From positions 15,376,001 through 15,440,000 of the forward strand of contig CM034411.1 in NCBI GenBank assembly GCA_019925095.2: a DNA stretch of 64,000 bases. The letters run 5' to 3'. Position 1 is the stretch's first letter, and each line of letters begins with the position of its first letter. A program made the position numbers and the translations under genes. The stretch comes from Dendrolimus kikuchii. Taxonomy: Eukaryota > Arthropoda > Insecta > Lepidoptera > Lasiocampidae. The notes below the pieces were generated by a model that worked only from the letters and a program-made list of their open reading frames with translations, did no database searches and was not told the origin of the DNA. Below, in pieces: positions 38,506-50,310 of this stretch.

Positions 38506-41500
38506 CTGTAAACAAAGAAATGTTTTGATTTGGTAATTCAATTATCTTTCAATAGTAACGAGTTTAACTAATTACTATATTGTTACGAGTTGCGAGACTA
38601 GAATTAAAATGCCGTTGGAATTATTATAGAGTTTATTAGAACTATACAAACACGTATAACACAGGTACAAATATAACCGAACACAATAAGTCCAAACGTA
38701 ATGCAGAAGGTCGTAATTCAATAAAACGCGCAAAGTATTAGATTCCCGATTGTAGTACACACGTCTCGCTTTGATCGTGGTTCTCGCTCGACTGCCCCCT
38801 TCTTTTTTTTTTTGGAGCTGGACCCAGCTGAATAGCCGCAGATGGCTGTTTCAGCGATACCGGACTTTGGGGGCTTCCCGACTCCGTGGGAGCGGAGGCG
38901 TTCAGCCCGGGCTGCCCCCTCCGTTCATCAGATTATTGTTTTATACTGCGCAACTGCAATGTTCCCGTATGTAAGCTGACTTAATCCGACACACCTGGCT
39001 AATGACTGCCATAAGAGATTACAATACAACAATGGGCTGTTTGCCAATAACTAAACAAAAGAAGACGACCATAAAAGAGTTTCAATGGTATAAGTTTAAA
39101 TGTCGACGGGTAATAAATGTGCTTTGTTTCAGATATGCAGGTGGATTTTGTTTTTGTCGTGACCCGAGTCGTAACAATATTATAGAGAATAACTGTCAAT
39201 TTAGATTAATTTAATAATCCATTAACTTACGGCGCTATCAATCTCGGTAAGTACTTATTAAGCATCTTAGGTTCAATGGTCGGGTCCTATATGTAACTAT
39301 TTACTTACGACCTTCTACTATCGAGTTGTGTTCCGGCATCAGTGGCGAGGTTCCAGTTTCTCCTTCAAGGCCGGCAGCACCTCTGGTATTGCTAATGACC
39401 ATAGGCGACGGTAACCATTATCCATCACAGTTGGGCCGTCAGCCTATCTGCTGTGCTTCAGCAATAAAAAAGGAGGATCAGAGAGGAAGAAGCATAGGTG
39501 GAAGGGGAAATGGGCCATCGAAACCCTCACTCATCGCACGAAACATGACTAGTTAAAAGCTAACCGTTTCACCTTGATTTTCTGTGTGAGCGTTGTATCA
39601 ACCGAGCCGGCCCTAAGCGCTGAAATTATAATCATGCATGGCTCTACCACGTCAAAGTCAAATATGTGTATTTATTCATACTAGTGGTTGCCCGTGGTCG
39701 AAATTCTTTTTCGTCATATCTTATCACAGAATACAGCTTTATCAAACTTCAAATTTCATGTTTTAAAATGTAAAAAATTAACAAGTAAGTACAGCTTTAG
39801 TAAAAAAAAAAACAAAGACATTGAAACTAAAATACATTATGTAGGGGGAGCGTGCCCAGAAGGCTGGCTGCATTGCCACGCTGTATGGCAATACTTATTT
39901 CTTGTGCTAAATATGAGCCAGCCTTCTGATCACGGGTAGTGTCAAAGAGTTTCTTACATATGTCTTTAAAGAAACTCTTTGCCGACGGACCCTACGGGCC
40001 TAATGTTTCAACCCCAAACGGCACAAATATGTAACCCCTTCCTAAGGCTCTATATTTGCGCCGTTTGACTTTATCAAAGGTCATCTAATTCGCGAGTTCC
40101 ATAGGTTTTTACCAAGGTTATTTACCTATCCATGACGCTGAATCTTCATCCACTGGAATTGAAGAGTTCTTGAGTCTTAGCTGAGGCAGGAGGACAGCGG
40201 CAAAGCCCATGACCATTCCCAGCTGGGATATGTTTATGGACACGCCTGTTACCACGAAACACTGTAGACAAGTAATAAAATCTATAATGTAATAAATCTG
40301 TACAGAGTTCGAGTTTGTACCTTGCCGGCCCACTTGATGGAAAGCGGTTACCATCGCCTATGGACATTTGCACCATCAAAGTTGCTACAAATGCGCTGCT
40401 GCTCTCTTAAGGGAGACTGGAACCTGGTCACTAATGCCGGAACACAACTCAAGGTGTTATGACGACATACTTTAGACCAGGGGTGGTAGCCATACAGTCT
40501 GGTAAATGCCCTACCACCTGGCTGTGGGTTGTTAAGTCGCCTTTTACGACAGGCCGCCCGGCCGCAGAAAAATGTATTCTTTCTCCGTTACTGCACGGAT
40601 GGGTATGGCAGAAGCATGAAAGTAGGATAAATTCAATGGAAATGAGAGCTTTGAGAAGTATAAGAGGTTAACCTCATATATACCGTAGCCCTATCACAAG
40701 AATGTGCAATACATACAACCGTCTAAACTCAAAAAAAGAATCATGTAAATCGGATCATAAATCTCGGAGTAATCGGTGAACATATGTCGGGTTCACGCCG
40801 GGAGCGAACGAATGACGCTCCGAGAATAACAATAATAATAATCTGAAATATTATAATCAAAGTTTATTACACTAGAATTATTACAATTACGATATTAAAT
40901 ATTTCACAATAATACACAGAAATACTAGGACAACACCAAGAGCTGCCTCCACGCTTGTCAGGTGTAGAGCAGCAATTTAGCCCTTCAAGAATACCGCTAT
41001 TATCAAGCAGTAATCCTCGTCCAAGACTGTCATTGTAGACTGTCCGTCGTAGACTGCCGATTGAAGACTGCCCCTCCTCTGCCCGAACACCGCGTATTTA
41101 ACAGATCCTCGTAGCGCGCCGCAGTGACAATATCCGGTAATGCTGTGGCGCCACTTCAGTTACACATCCTTCATAAAACAAACTTCCGCCATACGTATTA
41201 ACTTCCAACATCCGGTTACTCCATTTCCGATATCCGTTAACTTAATAATAAATGCTTCTACATTGACATCCGGTTAAACAACTTCCCATTACTACATGAA
41301 AGAATACTCTATCCGGTTATTGACTACTTCCGTCACATGGTTATTTTATAATAACAAATACTATTCCTACACATACATAAAAAAAAAGATCCCGACGAAT
41401 TGAGAACCTCCTCCTTTTTTTGAAGTCGGTTAAAAATTAGATGATCTGCATATTTTTCATCAGACATATAATTGGTTTAAAAATAAAGTGTTGACATCAG

Positions 41501-44500
41501 CTGTGACTATAAAATCATTGATAGGCCGTCCATGTTGGCACTTGTACTGAGTTATATATTTAGTTTTAATTTAATTCTTTTTGCATTTTTTGAGAGAAAC
41601 GTAGAATTAACAGAGTCAGATCTGCAAATCAGCAACTTTACAGGAGAGCGCTCTGAACTTTGAATTGCTTATATTTTTTTTACTACAAGAATTAAATTTT
41701 CAAAAAAAATATTATATGTTAATATATGTTCGAGAGCTTATTTGCAATGCAATTAAATAACATTTTTACTTATCTAAATGTTTGAAAAGCTAGTAATGGC
41801 TTTGTTATCCGTACATGGGTCATCATGATTTGTCGGATCTGTCACATCCAACAAAGTTACATGGACAAACATATTTATTCTTTGTAAGAAGTGCCACATA
41901 CAACATTGTCATTAGTAAATCCTGTTTAAGTTTATGTCGTATTTAAATTGATATTATAAATTAAATCCAATTTTTAATAAATTTGTTTCACAAATAACAA
42001 ATAATCAAACATAATTGACAATTTAGGGACAAAATGAAAACAATCTTTGCCATAAAATTTGTTAAAATCATTAATTATAAAGTCTACCTGTATGAATGGC
42101 ACTTAATAATCACATTTCAGGTTTCATTAGCTTAGATAATCAGTCTTAGTAATTTCTTTCTTACAAAAATATACCCCGCATACCCCCCTCGCGCCCCGCT
42201 AATAACGTCGGGAGTTAACATTCGTCATTGTTAATGGGAGATGGTGGCATATATGACATTGTTAATGTGGCTATTTTAAAAACTATGAGGAAAAATTACC
42301 TTTTTGTTGCTGCTATTGAAAAACAATGCTTTTTTAGGGTCATTAGTGAAATAAAACCAAAATGTCGAAAATTGCATATCCTCCATTAAGAGCCCGACGG
42401 ATTATGTCATTAAGTGCTGCTTGTCGCGGAATTTTGCCGGCACTTCTAGTACAAGATAAGCCATGGTGACCGAGGCGCTCCACCTTATCTCCACACTGAC
42501 TGTGGTGTGGGATAACACAGGCCGCCCCTAGACGAATGCAGGCACTTATTATCGCCTAGAAAATTGCCCAAATTGATTACGAAATAAACAGTGCTTAAAA
42601 AAAAACTTAGTTATATTGTTTTCTACCCACAGTCCCTCAAGAATATAGGTAGAATACGGTGCCTAGGTCACCTTCTTCTATGAGTAAGGTGCCCAAAAGG
42701 CTGGCAACGTTTCCTCGCTGGATCGCCATACTGATCCTTTGTCCGAGATAGGCGCCAGCCCTCTGATCACCTGAAGAGAAATTGAGTCGTTTTACAGCAC
42801 AAATAGCCGAACAGAACATTAAATAAAAAAAACAGTATGGACAAAAGAAAGAATAATGGGTATATATATGGGAATATATGGGTTGTATTTAAAATAACTA
42901 GTGGTCGCCCAGTGGTTGAAATTCGACCATAATTAATTTAAATTTAAGTTTGAACATTATTAAGGTTCTGTTTGACTTTAACAATAAACAAAAGAGTATA
43001 TATGCGTGTGTGTGTGTCAAATACATGGTAGTGTGTGTAATGTTTTTTTTTAAATCGATTTAATGTATTTATATACATAATTTTAAAAAAATATTTAAGC
43101 ATTCTGCACTCCTTCGGTATATAAACTATAAGTGTGCGAAATTTCATACTCCTCCGTCCGCGTAATTTTCGTAAAATGGGGTACAAAGGTTTTGCTTCAC
43201 GTATTAAATAATTACGAACTAAATTACAAGTAATAAAAGTACGTTTTAACAGTTTTAAGCGCGATATTTAATTTTATTTTTATTATGCTGTTTCGAACTT
43301 GGGGAGATTTGGGGAAGGGATAGCTTGGAGCCAGAAATCAGACTCATTACGGCAAACGCCCTGTAGAGATAGATGAATTTAAAAGTTGTATATTTAATCC
43401 TCTACAAATGAATTTATCTCAGCATAGCTGCGAATTCAAGGACGTCGATTGTCTTAACTGGGGCAGGTCATTTTCCAGGCGTTTAATGCTTCATTAAAAA
43501 GAAAAACAGCATTGTAAAATACAATGCCGTATTTCTTATTATTGAAGGTACAACATTAATATTACAATATAATCTAAGAAACAAGACTAATAAGTAAATT
43601 AAATATGACCTCATTTAAAAAAAAAATTACATATAATCGAATACAATGCAAGAAAACTTACTTATTTGTGTTGTATTCTACTCATAGTCCCTCGAGACTA
43701 TAAGTAGATCACCGTCTTCTATGGGTAAGGTGCCCAGAAGGCTGGCTAAGTTTCCTCGCTGGATCGCCACACTGATCCGTTGCCCGAGGTAAGCAACAGC
43801 CCTCTGATCACCCAAAGAGTCAATGAGTCGTTTCGATAAATTTTGGTAGAGGCTCATAGCCTCAGGACCCCATGGTCCAAGCGTCTCGACAGCAAACGGC
43901 ACAAACATACAACTCTCACTGAGGGTTGCATATTTGCGCCGCTTGAGTGATTCGACTGTTCCGCCGCTGAACCGGCTGATTTAGGCGTGTTTGGTAAATG
44001 GGATGCGGCCAACGTGTCTACGCAAGTCGCATCCCACACCAAAGGCTTGCCACGCTGCCAGGGAATTAGAGTCATTCCGTCGGGACGCCTACCATCGTCA
44101 CGTGCAATACCGTTCGGCTCCAATAAAGCCGGCACGTTAGCGGTGGCAAGCGTCCTCCGTAAGACATCATTCAAACACACACACACACACACCTAAAATT
44201 TGTCTTATACTAATATATAATCCTGAAGAGTTTGTTTGTTTGCTTGAACGCGCTAACCTCAGGAACTACGTCTGATTTGAAAAATTCTTTCAGTGTTAGA
44301 TAGCCCATTTATCGAGGAAGGCTATAGGCTATATATCATCACGCTAAGGCCAATAGGAGCGAGGCACTAATGTAGAATGTTTCAAAATCGGGAGGTTTTT
44401 TAACTTACTCTTTTTAAACTATTCCACGCGGACGAAGTCGCGGGCAGAAGCTAGTAATATTATAAAATTCTAAACATGCCGTGTCTGTAAATTAAAGCTA

Positions 44501-46448
44501 TTAAAAAAAACATCTGGAATATATTGTATAAACGATATAAATACGATGCATTTTAGATTTCTTATCTGTTAGTGTTTGTCGGATTGTTCGGATTCACGTA
44601 AAAACTACGGGGCCGATTTCTATGCGTTTTTCATTGATCGACACCTGATTCTTAAGACGTAAACTACGCTGCTTTTAATCTTGGGCATTCCCCGGGAATC
44701 TTTCTGGGAATTATTTAAAATGGCCAGATTAGAAAAAATTACGATTATAATGTGATTTTTTTACTGATCGATAGAAAATTTAATATAATAAAATGTGTGA
44801 TATTTTTTATTGTGGGAATCCCGCGGGAATTTTCCCGGGAGCGGTTTGAAGTTGTTCGGATGCATAAAAATTAGCTTATTCTGAGACATACATACATACA
44901 TACATACATAACTTCACGCCAGTTCCCTTGCGGGGTAGGCGCGAACGACAGAGTGCCATTTTGGCTTATTCTGAGACAGTTTCCACTAAAACGATATCTT
45001 GCATTCTTTCTCAAATGCTGCAGTATTTTGTGTGCCGGAAATCCCGCGGGAATTTCAAGTCAAGCGTAGACGAAGTCGCGGACATATCCTAATACTAGAT
45101 ATAAATCCGTGTTATAAATTATCCGTGCAGGAACGGAGAAAGAATACAATTTCCTGCGGCCGGGCGGCCTGGCGTAAGAGGCGACTAAACAACCCACAGT
45201 CAGGTGGTAGGGCATTTGCCCGACTGGATGGCTACCACCCCTGGTCTAGAGCATGCCGCCATAACAACTTTGAGTTGTGTTCCGGCATTAGTGACCAGGT
45301 TCCAGACTCACTTAAGAGAGCAGCAGCGCATTTGTAGCACCTTTGGTGTTGCAAATGTCTATAGGCGATGGTAACCGCTTTCCATCCAGTGGGCCGTCTG
45401 CCTGTCTGCTGAACTCCTGCAATAAAAAAAATATTCTAAGCATGTATCCAATAACACTATTCTTATTGTTTCTAATAAGGAGAAGACAGAGTTATCACAT
45501 GATTGTATTGTTTTTTAAATAAGGCTAAAGCTGTTATCAGAAGAACGAAATGCTGGTAGAGCAACGCTAAAGATTTTACGGATGCCTAAATCTCCATACC
45601 TAATGGGTAGGGAACTTTCTTAAAATTTAGAAAATTATTTTCTTAAATGTGATATATTTAGTTATCTATAGTAATATTATAAAGCTGAAGAGTTTGTTTG
45701 TTTGTTTAAAAGCGCTAATCTCAGGAACCGCTGGTCCGATTTGAAAAATTCTTTCAGTGTTGAATAGTACATTTATCGAGGAAGGCTATAGGCTATATTA
45801 TATTTCCAAAAAAAATAGGGATCCTTACTAAAAGTCCAATATCGTAACCCGAGGTGTAAAAAAACGACCCGAAGAAATCCTTACACGGCGTGCGCTGCGA
45901 AAACTATTGATTATAGAACAAAACAATGTACTACCACTTTGCAGAACATATAATTGTCTACAAAAAATATCGTGTAACCATATGTCTAACTATTGTAGTT
46001 ATCTCACAATAAGTGCTTTCTTTTATTTTTAAATAATTAAAATGCCGTCGCTTCAAAAACTCTTTATTTTGTACCTTGGTATTAATCCTTATCAAAATAA
46101 ATTACTTCATATTCAATACGAATTCAATACCTTTCTAGAACTTTTTGAATTATTCAATTCGGACGTTTCATTCAAAAGATATCGCGATATTTAAAAAGTA
46201 TTAGTGTTGTAACCAAATATACTAATATTGTTTCATTGAACGCGCCAATCTCAGGAACTACTGGTCTGATTTGAAACATTCTTTCAGTGTTGGATAGCCC
46301 ATTAATCGAGGAAGGCAAATTCCACGCGGACGACGTCGCGGGCTAGTATTATAAATAAATGGTAATTGTGTTGTAATTGAATATAAAGCACACAAATAAA
46401 TAAGGTGAATACCTGTTTTTTCCAAGGCGTAATCCATTCTCGAACCAT
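37232..46448 (-). CDS. Tret1-like facilitated trehalose/sugar transporter (MFS), complete, 3 exons
   Basis: Coding exons on the minus strand: 46448-46413, 40261-40126 and 38505-37232, joined in phases 0 and 1 to give 481 residues. The N-terminus is [12 protein letters not shown], then [20 protein letters not shown], and the exon-2/3 junction gives [17 protein letters not shown]. Sugar-porter landmarks in order: a GRKKAN loop between helices 2 and 3, [19 protein letters not shown] (variant of the QQxxGIN motif), [17 protein letters not shown], and the end-of-helix-12 [15 protein letters not shown]. Length and motifs fit the 12-helix sugar porter family of the major facilitator superfamily in the plasma membrane. 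By family it moves trehalose or glucose down its gradient between haemolymph and cells; the actual substrate is inferred. The 5.9-kb first intron is full of repeats. A paralog starts on the opposite strand at 62050. Confidence 0.92.
38799..38925 (-). mobile_element. GC-rich poly(A) retroposon fragment
   Basis: Poly(T) TTCTTTTTTTTTT, then GGAGCTGGACCCAGCTGAAT and a GC-rich body ending near GGGCTGCCCCCTCC. Read on the minus strand it is a poly(A)-tailed element. Confidence 0.6.
39322..39650 (+). mobile_element. Diverged SINE-like element followed by an unnamed repeat
   Basis: 39322-39472 keeps GTTGTGTTCCGGCATCAGTG and AGCAATAAAAAAGG. 39480-39650 (CATCGCACGAAACATGAC, ATGGCTCTACCACGTC) is shared with 24420-24680. 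Confidence 0.65.
39681..39790 (-). mobile_element. Helitron-like element (family 2), end fragment
   Basis: CTAGTGGTTGCCCGTGGTCG then GAAATTC, the family 2 end. The rest is not recognisable. Confidence 0.45.
39843..40095 (-). mobile_element. LINE ORF C-terminal fragment, degraded
   Basis: Reverse strand with traces of GDQ..L...S and a GP.G..-like segment. Nucleotide matches to 43690-43940 include CCCAGAAGGCTGGCT and GATCAC. It overlaps the intron next to transporter exon 2. Confidence 0.55.
40126..40261 (-). CDS. Tret1-like exon 2 (first helix)
   Basis: Minus-strand acceptor CTACAG, donor GTAAAT. It encodes the first membrane helix and the loop [17 protein letters not shown]. Phase 0 start, phase 1 end. 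Confidence 0.9.
40324..40600 (-). mobile_element. ~310-bp SINE-like element in a Tret1 intron
   Basis: Inverted body ending CTCCGTTACTGCACGG. The poly(A) end is missing. It lies 60 bp upstream of the transporter exon 2. Confidence 0.83.
40608..40672 (+). mobile_element. LINE fragment
   Basis: Encodes [20 protein letters not shown], the segment that matches the VW..EHESRVNAVEMRAL part of the copy at 57742-58320. Confidence 0.75.
40690..42600. other. Transporter first intron, mostly unique AT-rich DNA
   Basis: 41390-41440 has CCTCCTCCTTTTTTTGAAGT followed by CGGTTAAAAA, the end of a dispersed repeat (inverted at 24985). 42400-42560 is a GC-moderate block (GCCGGCACTTCTAGTACAAG). No exon was found here. 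Confidence 0.5.
42637..42820 (-). mobile_element. LINE ORF C-terminal fragment, degraded
   Basis: The minus frame includes [20 protein letters not shown], a motif at the end of one group of invertebrate non-LTR polymerases. Confidence 0.65.
42898..43209 (-). mobile_element. Helitron-like element (family 2)
   Basis: Inverted copy: CTAGTGGTCGCCCAGTGG, then GAAATTCGACCA, ending at CTTCACGTATTAA. Same body, including ACTCCTCCGTCCGCG. Confidence 0.57.
43236..43275. repeat. Fragment of the hairpin element arm
   Basis: AGTACGTTTTAACAGTTTTA followed by AGCGCG, a diverged arm of the element at 22053-22260. Confidence 0.5.
43678..44192 (-). mobile_element. LINE ORF C-terminus, one frameshift
   Basis: The minus strand gives [39 protein letters not shown], a frame break near 43915, then [20 protein letters not shown] and [20 protein letters not shown] to TGA. 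I recognise this as the C-terminal domain of a non-LTR polymerase found in many invertebrates; the clade name is uncertain. An (AC)n run follows at 44174-44192. Confidence 0.75.
44203..44454 (+). mobile_element. Short Helitron-like element (family 1), full length
   Basis: TCTTATACTAATATATAATC to GTCGCGGGCAGAAGCTAG, followed by T. Confidence 0.65.
44889..44963 (-). mobile_element. RTE-like LINE, about 75-bp copy
   Basis: (TACA)n to GCGAACGACAGAGTGCC. GCTTATTCTGAGACA is duplicated at 44874-44888 and 44964-44978. Part of that sequence also matches the LINE itself. Confidence 0.85.
45120..45431 (+). mobile_element. ~310-bp SINE-like element, full length
   Basis: TATCCGTGCAGGAACGG to CTCCTGCAATAAAAAAAA. 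Intact 5' hairpin (GCAGGAA pairing with TTTCCTGC). Confidence 0.88.
45672..45806 (+). mobile_element. Short Helitron-like element (family 1), 5' part
   Basis: TATTATAAAGCTGAAGAGTT, then GGAACCGCTGGTCCG and TCGAGGAAGGCTATAGGC. The 3' end is missing. Confidence 0.55.
46234..46346 (+). mobile_element. Short Helitron-like element (family 1), deleted copy
   Basis: AACGCGCCAATCTCAGGAAC, and an end GACGACGTCGCGGGCTAG followed by T. It lies just downstream of transporter exon 1 in the intron. Confidence 0.57.
46413..46448 (-). CDS. Tret1-like exon 1 (start codon)
   Basis: ATG at 46448-46446, 12 codons [12 protein letters not shown], then donor GTATTC. The W-I-T-P-x-x-K-Q motif directly before the first helix is typical of Tret1-like N-termini and joins in phase 0 to CFVVTG. 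Confidence 0.85.
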
Positions 46449-46701
46449 TTTGTCACATTTGTCACACTGTTTATCTGGATACCCGTGTAATATGCTTTGT
46501 TGATATCTCTACTGTCCGATCATAGACATCTCTGTTTATCGTCAGATATGTGACTGAGATTTTTTGCTATTTATTAAGTTATCTGTTTTGTGATGCGAAA
46601 CGAAAAACTTCATATCGATAAAAAAACTCGTTAGAAATAATGAAATTTTAGTGTTACTTTTAAAATTACGTGGTAGGGTCATGCTGGAGTAATTAATTTG
46701 A

Positions 46702-47886
46702 CTAGTGGTCGCCCAGTGGTCGAAATTCGAGCATAATTAATTTAAATTACAAATTTGAACATTATTAGTATTATCCGTGCAGGAACGGATAAAGAATACA
46801 ATTTCCTGCGGCCGGGCGATGGTTGCGCCGAGGAACACCTCCTTGTAAATTCTTCCTCCCCATCCTCGCCATCAAGAAAACAATAAACTTTTAAACGAAG
46901 AATGCGCAGAACAAGAAAAACATTTGGGAGTGCTTGTCACTGCTGTCACCCCAATAAAATATATACAAATTATTGGAACACGATAAAGGGAAATAAACTT
47001 ATAATTTCGTTCAAAGCACATTAAACCAACATCCTAGTGAGTGTGTGAAACCCCGGGGGACGAGTACAGTGTGGCGGTGGACTGGTGGCGAGGTAAGTGC
47101 TTCTTTGCTTCTTTATCCACGTCCCTTTGCCTTCTCCCGGCCATCGCATCGCGCCCGCAGGCGACTTTCGTAAGAGGCGACAAAACAACCCACAGCCAGG
47201 TGGTAGGGCATTTGCCCGACTGGATGGCGACCACCCCTGGTCTAGAGTATGTCGCCATAACAACCTTGAGTTGTGTTCCTTAATTAGTGACCAGGTTCCA
47301 GTCTCCCTTAAGAGAGCAGCAGCGCATTTGTAGCACCTTTGGTGTTGCAAATGTCTATAGGCGATGGTAACCGCTTTCCATCAAGTGGGCCGTCTGCCTG
47401 TCTGTTGAACTCCTGCAATAAAAAAATAAAAATTGTAGTGGAACACTTACAAGCCAATAGATGGCCCTGTGCAATAGTTGATGTCACAAACGTTTCCCGA
47501 AACATACAAAGAATGTATACAAAATTTCAACTATAACAGATGGGCCTAGGCCTGCGAGGAACAACATTAGCCTCGCTGGAAGATCTTCCTTTAAGACGGA
47601 GGAGCATTCCATCTCGCTCCTCCACCCTATACGGGTCGCCCCCTTCAAATTATTAAGGTTCTGTTGTCAAAGACTACTGTTAATTTGACTTGAACAATAA
47701 ACAAAAGAGTATATATGCGTGTGTGTGTCAAATAGATGGTAGTGTGTGTAATGTTTCTTTTATTGATTTAATGTATTTTTTTATGTATAATAAAAAAAAA
47801 TAGCATTCTGCACTCCTTCTCTATATAAACTATAAGTCTGCGAAATTTTCGTAAGAAAGAGTAGAAAGTTTTTGCTTCACGTATTA
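46702..47886 (-). mobile_element. Helitron-like element (family 2), interrupted
   Basis: The CTAGTGGTCGCCCAGTGG end is at 46702-46771. It resumes at 47645 (TTATTAAGGTTCTGTTG) and runs to CTTCACGTATTAA at 47886. A SINE composite fills the gap. Confidence 0.57.
46772..47430 (+). mobile_element. ~310-bp SINE-like element interrupted by about 350 bp
   Basis: 5' part 46772-46818 and 3' part 47171-47430. The insert between has an exon-like segment with GAGGTAAGTGC and CCCGCAGGCG borders. The whole composite sits inside a second Helitron-like element. Confidence 0.75.
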
Positions 47887-48261
47887 ATTTTTTTTACTTC
47901 ATATTCTATGTACACCGCTTCGCAACGTGTTGATGCTGTAAAGGAGAAGAAGCGGCAAGAAACTCCCCAGCAACACGTCTAGCTAGATATTGATTTTCTT
48001 TATATTTCATATTCTATTTATATCTCAAATTCTTTTTTTTAATAAGTATTGTACAGAAGTATGTTACAGAATCACTTTTTGAAGAATTAATGGAGTTGTA
48101 GCAAACAATGCATACTCAATAAGACCAAGACAATAAAAGGAAAGAAAAATAATATTATAGTTATAATAATGACATGACGTGCTAAAATGTTATGCTGCAA
48201 TATGTCTCCACAAATTCCTTACAAGCATGGCAAAATAAAAAATAAAAACGTTATACAAAAT

Positions 48262-48480
48262 TTAGTATAAGAGGTTGGAGCTAGGTGCTATGTAAATGAA
48301 TTTTTGTCATTTAAATATTCTTCAATAGTGTAGTATCCCTTTTTTAGCAAGATGCTTTTTAATTTAATTTTAAATTTAGTGAAAGGCAGATCTAACATTT
48401 CACTCGCAATCTTATTGAAGAAGCGTATACCAACCCCCAAGAAAGAGGACAGTACTTTTTGTAATCTAAAGGATACAATA
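48262..48480 (-). mobile_element. LINE RT C-terminal remnant
   Basis: The minus strand reads FFNKIASEMLDLPFTKFKIK, then LKKGYYTIEEYLND. This is the end of a Jockey/CR1-like ORF, related to the copy at 54590-54921. The GC-moderate block 47920-48000 is probably its 3' untranslated part. Confidence 0.7.
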
Positions 48481-49178
48481 TAAGAAACTTAGCAAATTGG
48501 CACAGCCGATAGCGAATTGAAGTCATTGATAAACTATTTTAATTAAAAGGGTTATGAATGATAAGAATTTAATACATTATTGTCTGGAAATTTTAGATAA
48601 TATTTTTATATAAAATATTAAATTTAAAGTTTTACATGTAATAAAATAAATCGAACACAGTAAAAATCAAGCGCATCTGCCAATATAATGTAGTGAATAC
48701 AGTCTATATACAATTGTCAGATTTTGAATCATAATTTACATAATTACCGCATCATATTAGACAAATATTGTTACATAAAATTATGGTAAACTACTCTACA
48801 CCGAATAAATAAAAATATTACATTATTATTCACTTAAGGAAATGGTCGATTGTATCGTTTAGAAATAAGAGGGTACATAATAAAATTATTAACTAAAAAG
48901 AAGCATGACAAGAACAACTATACAACTAAATAATTGTAAGACAAGGGTTAGGTGGAAACGCATTTTGCATTATAATGCTCATGAATTATACGGCTGCTCT
49001 TAGGACCTTTCCCTATTAGACGATTAGTGTGTGGCTGTTTGCTTCCAGTTTGCCTCCCTATAATTTGTAAATTGAATGTCCATACAGCGAGTAATGTACG
49101 CAGTTAACGGCGTTGTTTACCGACTCATTCAGTGAGCGGGCGATTAGCAACGAACGATGCGCGCGGTTGGCGGCGTAA

Positions 49179-49803
49179 GGCCTCATTTATGGAGACGCGG
49201 CGCGTCGCGCGTCGCGATAGGCTGCGCGGCCTGCACTAAATTCAAATGTAGTGTGTTGGATGAGTGCGTTTACGGAAAAGCGATTTTACACGCGTTTGCT
49301 TGAAATGAAGCATGTTTTACGGCCGAGCCCGTGGATGGCATCGTCACGTCTCACGCGGCGTTTATCGCGGCGGCGCACGCAGTGGCGATTCTCGATGAAG
49401 CGATGCCTGTAGCGGAACCTTCTGCCAGTCTCATTTGGTACTCGTGCAACACAGACGTAGTCACTGTCGCAATGGAGTATGATATGATCGACTTTTTTTA
49501 GAAGAAAATTGTATGATAAAAGTGAGTTATTTAATGTAAGGAAGAGAAAGAGTGGCGGTGCCCGCCGCGTGCTTCGCTACACGCTTGAGAATACGACGCG
49601 GGCGCAGCGGCAGGCACCGCCACTTTGCCCGCCTCGTGTCTCTATAGACAACACCGTATATTGCTATAAGTCTGTGTTTACGCGTGCGATGATACGTGTC
49701 GCTTCACGCGCCGCCGCTACGTAAACAATAAAAACGTCCGATGCGCCGCGAGACGCCACGCCAGACGCGACGCGCGTCGCCTCGCGTCTCCGTAAATGAG
49801 GCC
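49179..49803. mobile_element. Harbinger-like MITE
   Basis: 625 bp. Terminal repeats GGCCTCATTTATGGAGACGC / GGCCTCATTTACGGAGACGC, flanked by TAA at 49176-49178 and 49804-49806 (TWA target duplication typical of PIF/Harbinger). Very CpG-rich ends (GCGCGTCGCGCGTCGCG). The internal ORF 49509-49724 is not recognisable as transposase. Confidence 0.8.
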
Positions 49804-50124
49804 TAACACGCTCACTACGCCGAAGCGCTGTACGGCGTTACGCACGCAATCAGTTAGAGTGGGACTACCGAAACGTATTCATCTTATTTGTCTTTATTCA
49901 ATGCCATGGTGGGCCGAAAGCGTGTCTGCTGTGCTACAGCAATAAAAAATATAATGAAGGGGAATACGTCTTCCGTATCTTCTGTTTAGTTTGCGCTTTG
50001 GACGAGTTTTCTAGTAATACAATAACGTAATCAACGTACTAATTAAAACTAGTAAATAAAGTTGCGTTCAAACGCCTTGAATATCATAGAAATACTTTTT
50101 TATAATGATATTTGTTTGGATTCT

Positions 50125-50310
50125 ATAGGTAATGTAGGTACCCAGAAGACTGGCTTTGTTTCCTCACTAGATTGCTATACTGATCCATTGTTCGACGTAA
50201 CTACCAGCCTACTGATGACCTGAAGAGTTGATGAATCTCTTTGTAGAGGCTCATGTCCTCAGGACCCCACGGTCCAAGTGTTTCAACGGCAAATTGCACA
50301 AATTCGAAAG
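50125..50310 (-). mobile_element. LINE ORF C-terminal fragment, degraded
   Basis: Same nucleotide blocks as 43700-43910 (CAGGACCCCACGGTCCAAGTG, minus one end base, and CCTCACTAGATTGC). Confidence 0.6.

Noticed and set aside
37980..38528. 182-codon plus-strand ORF opposite the transporter
   Set aside because: It is antisense to conserved transporter codons and shows no independent protein features.
49509..49724. 71-codon ORF in the Harbinger-like MITE as a transposase piece
   Set aside because: No DDE or Myb-like features. It is GC-rich low complexity.
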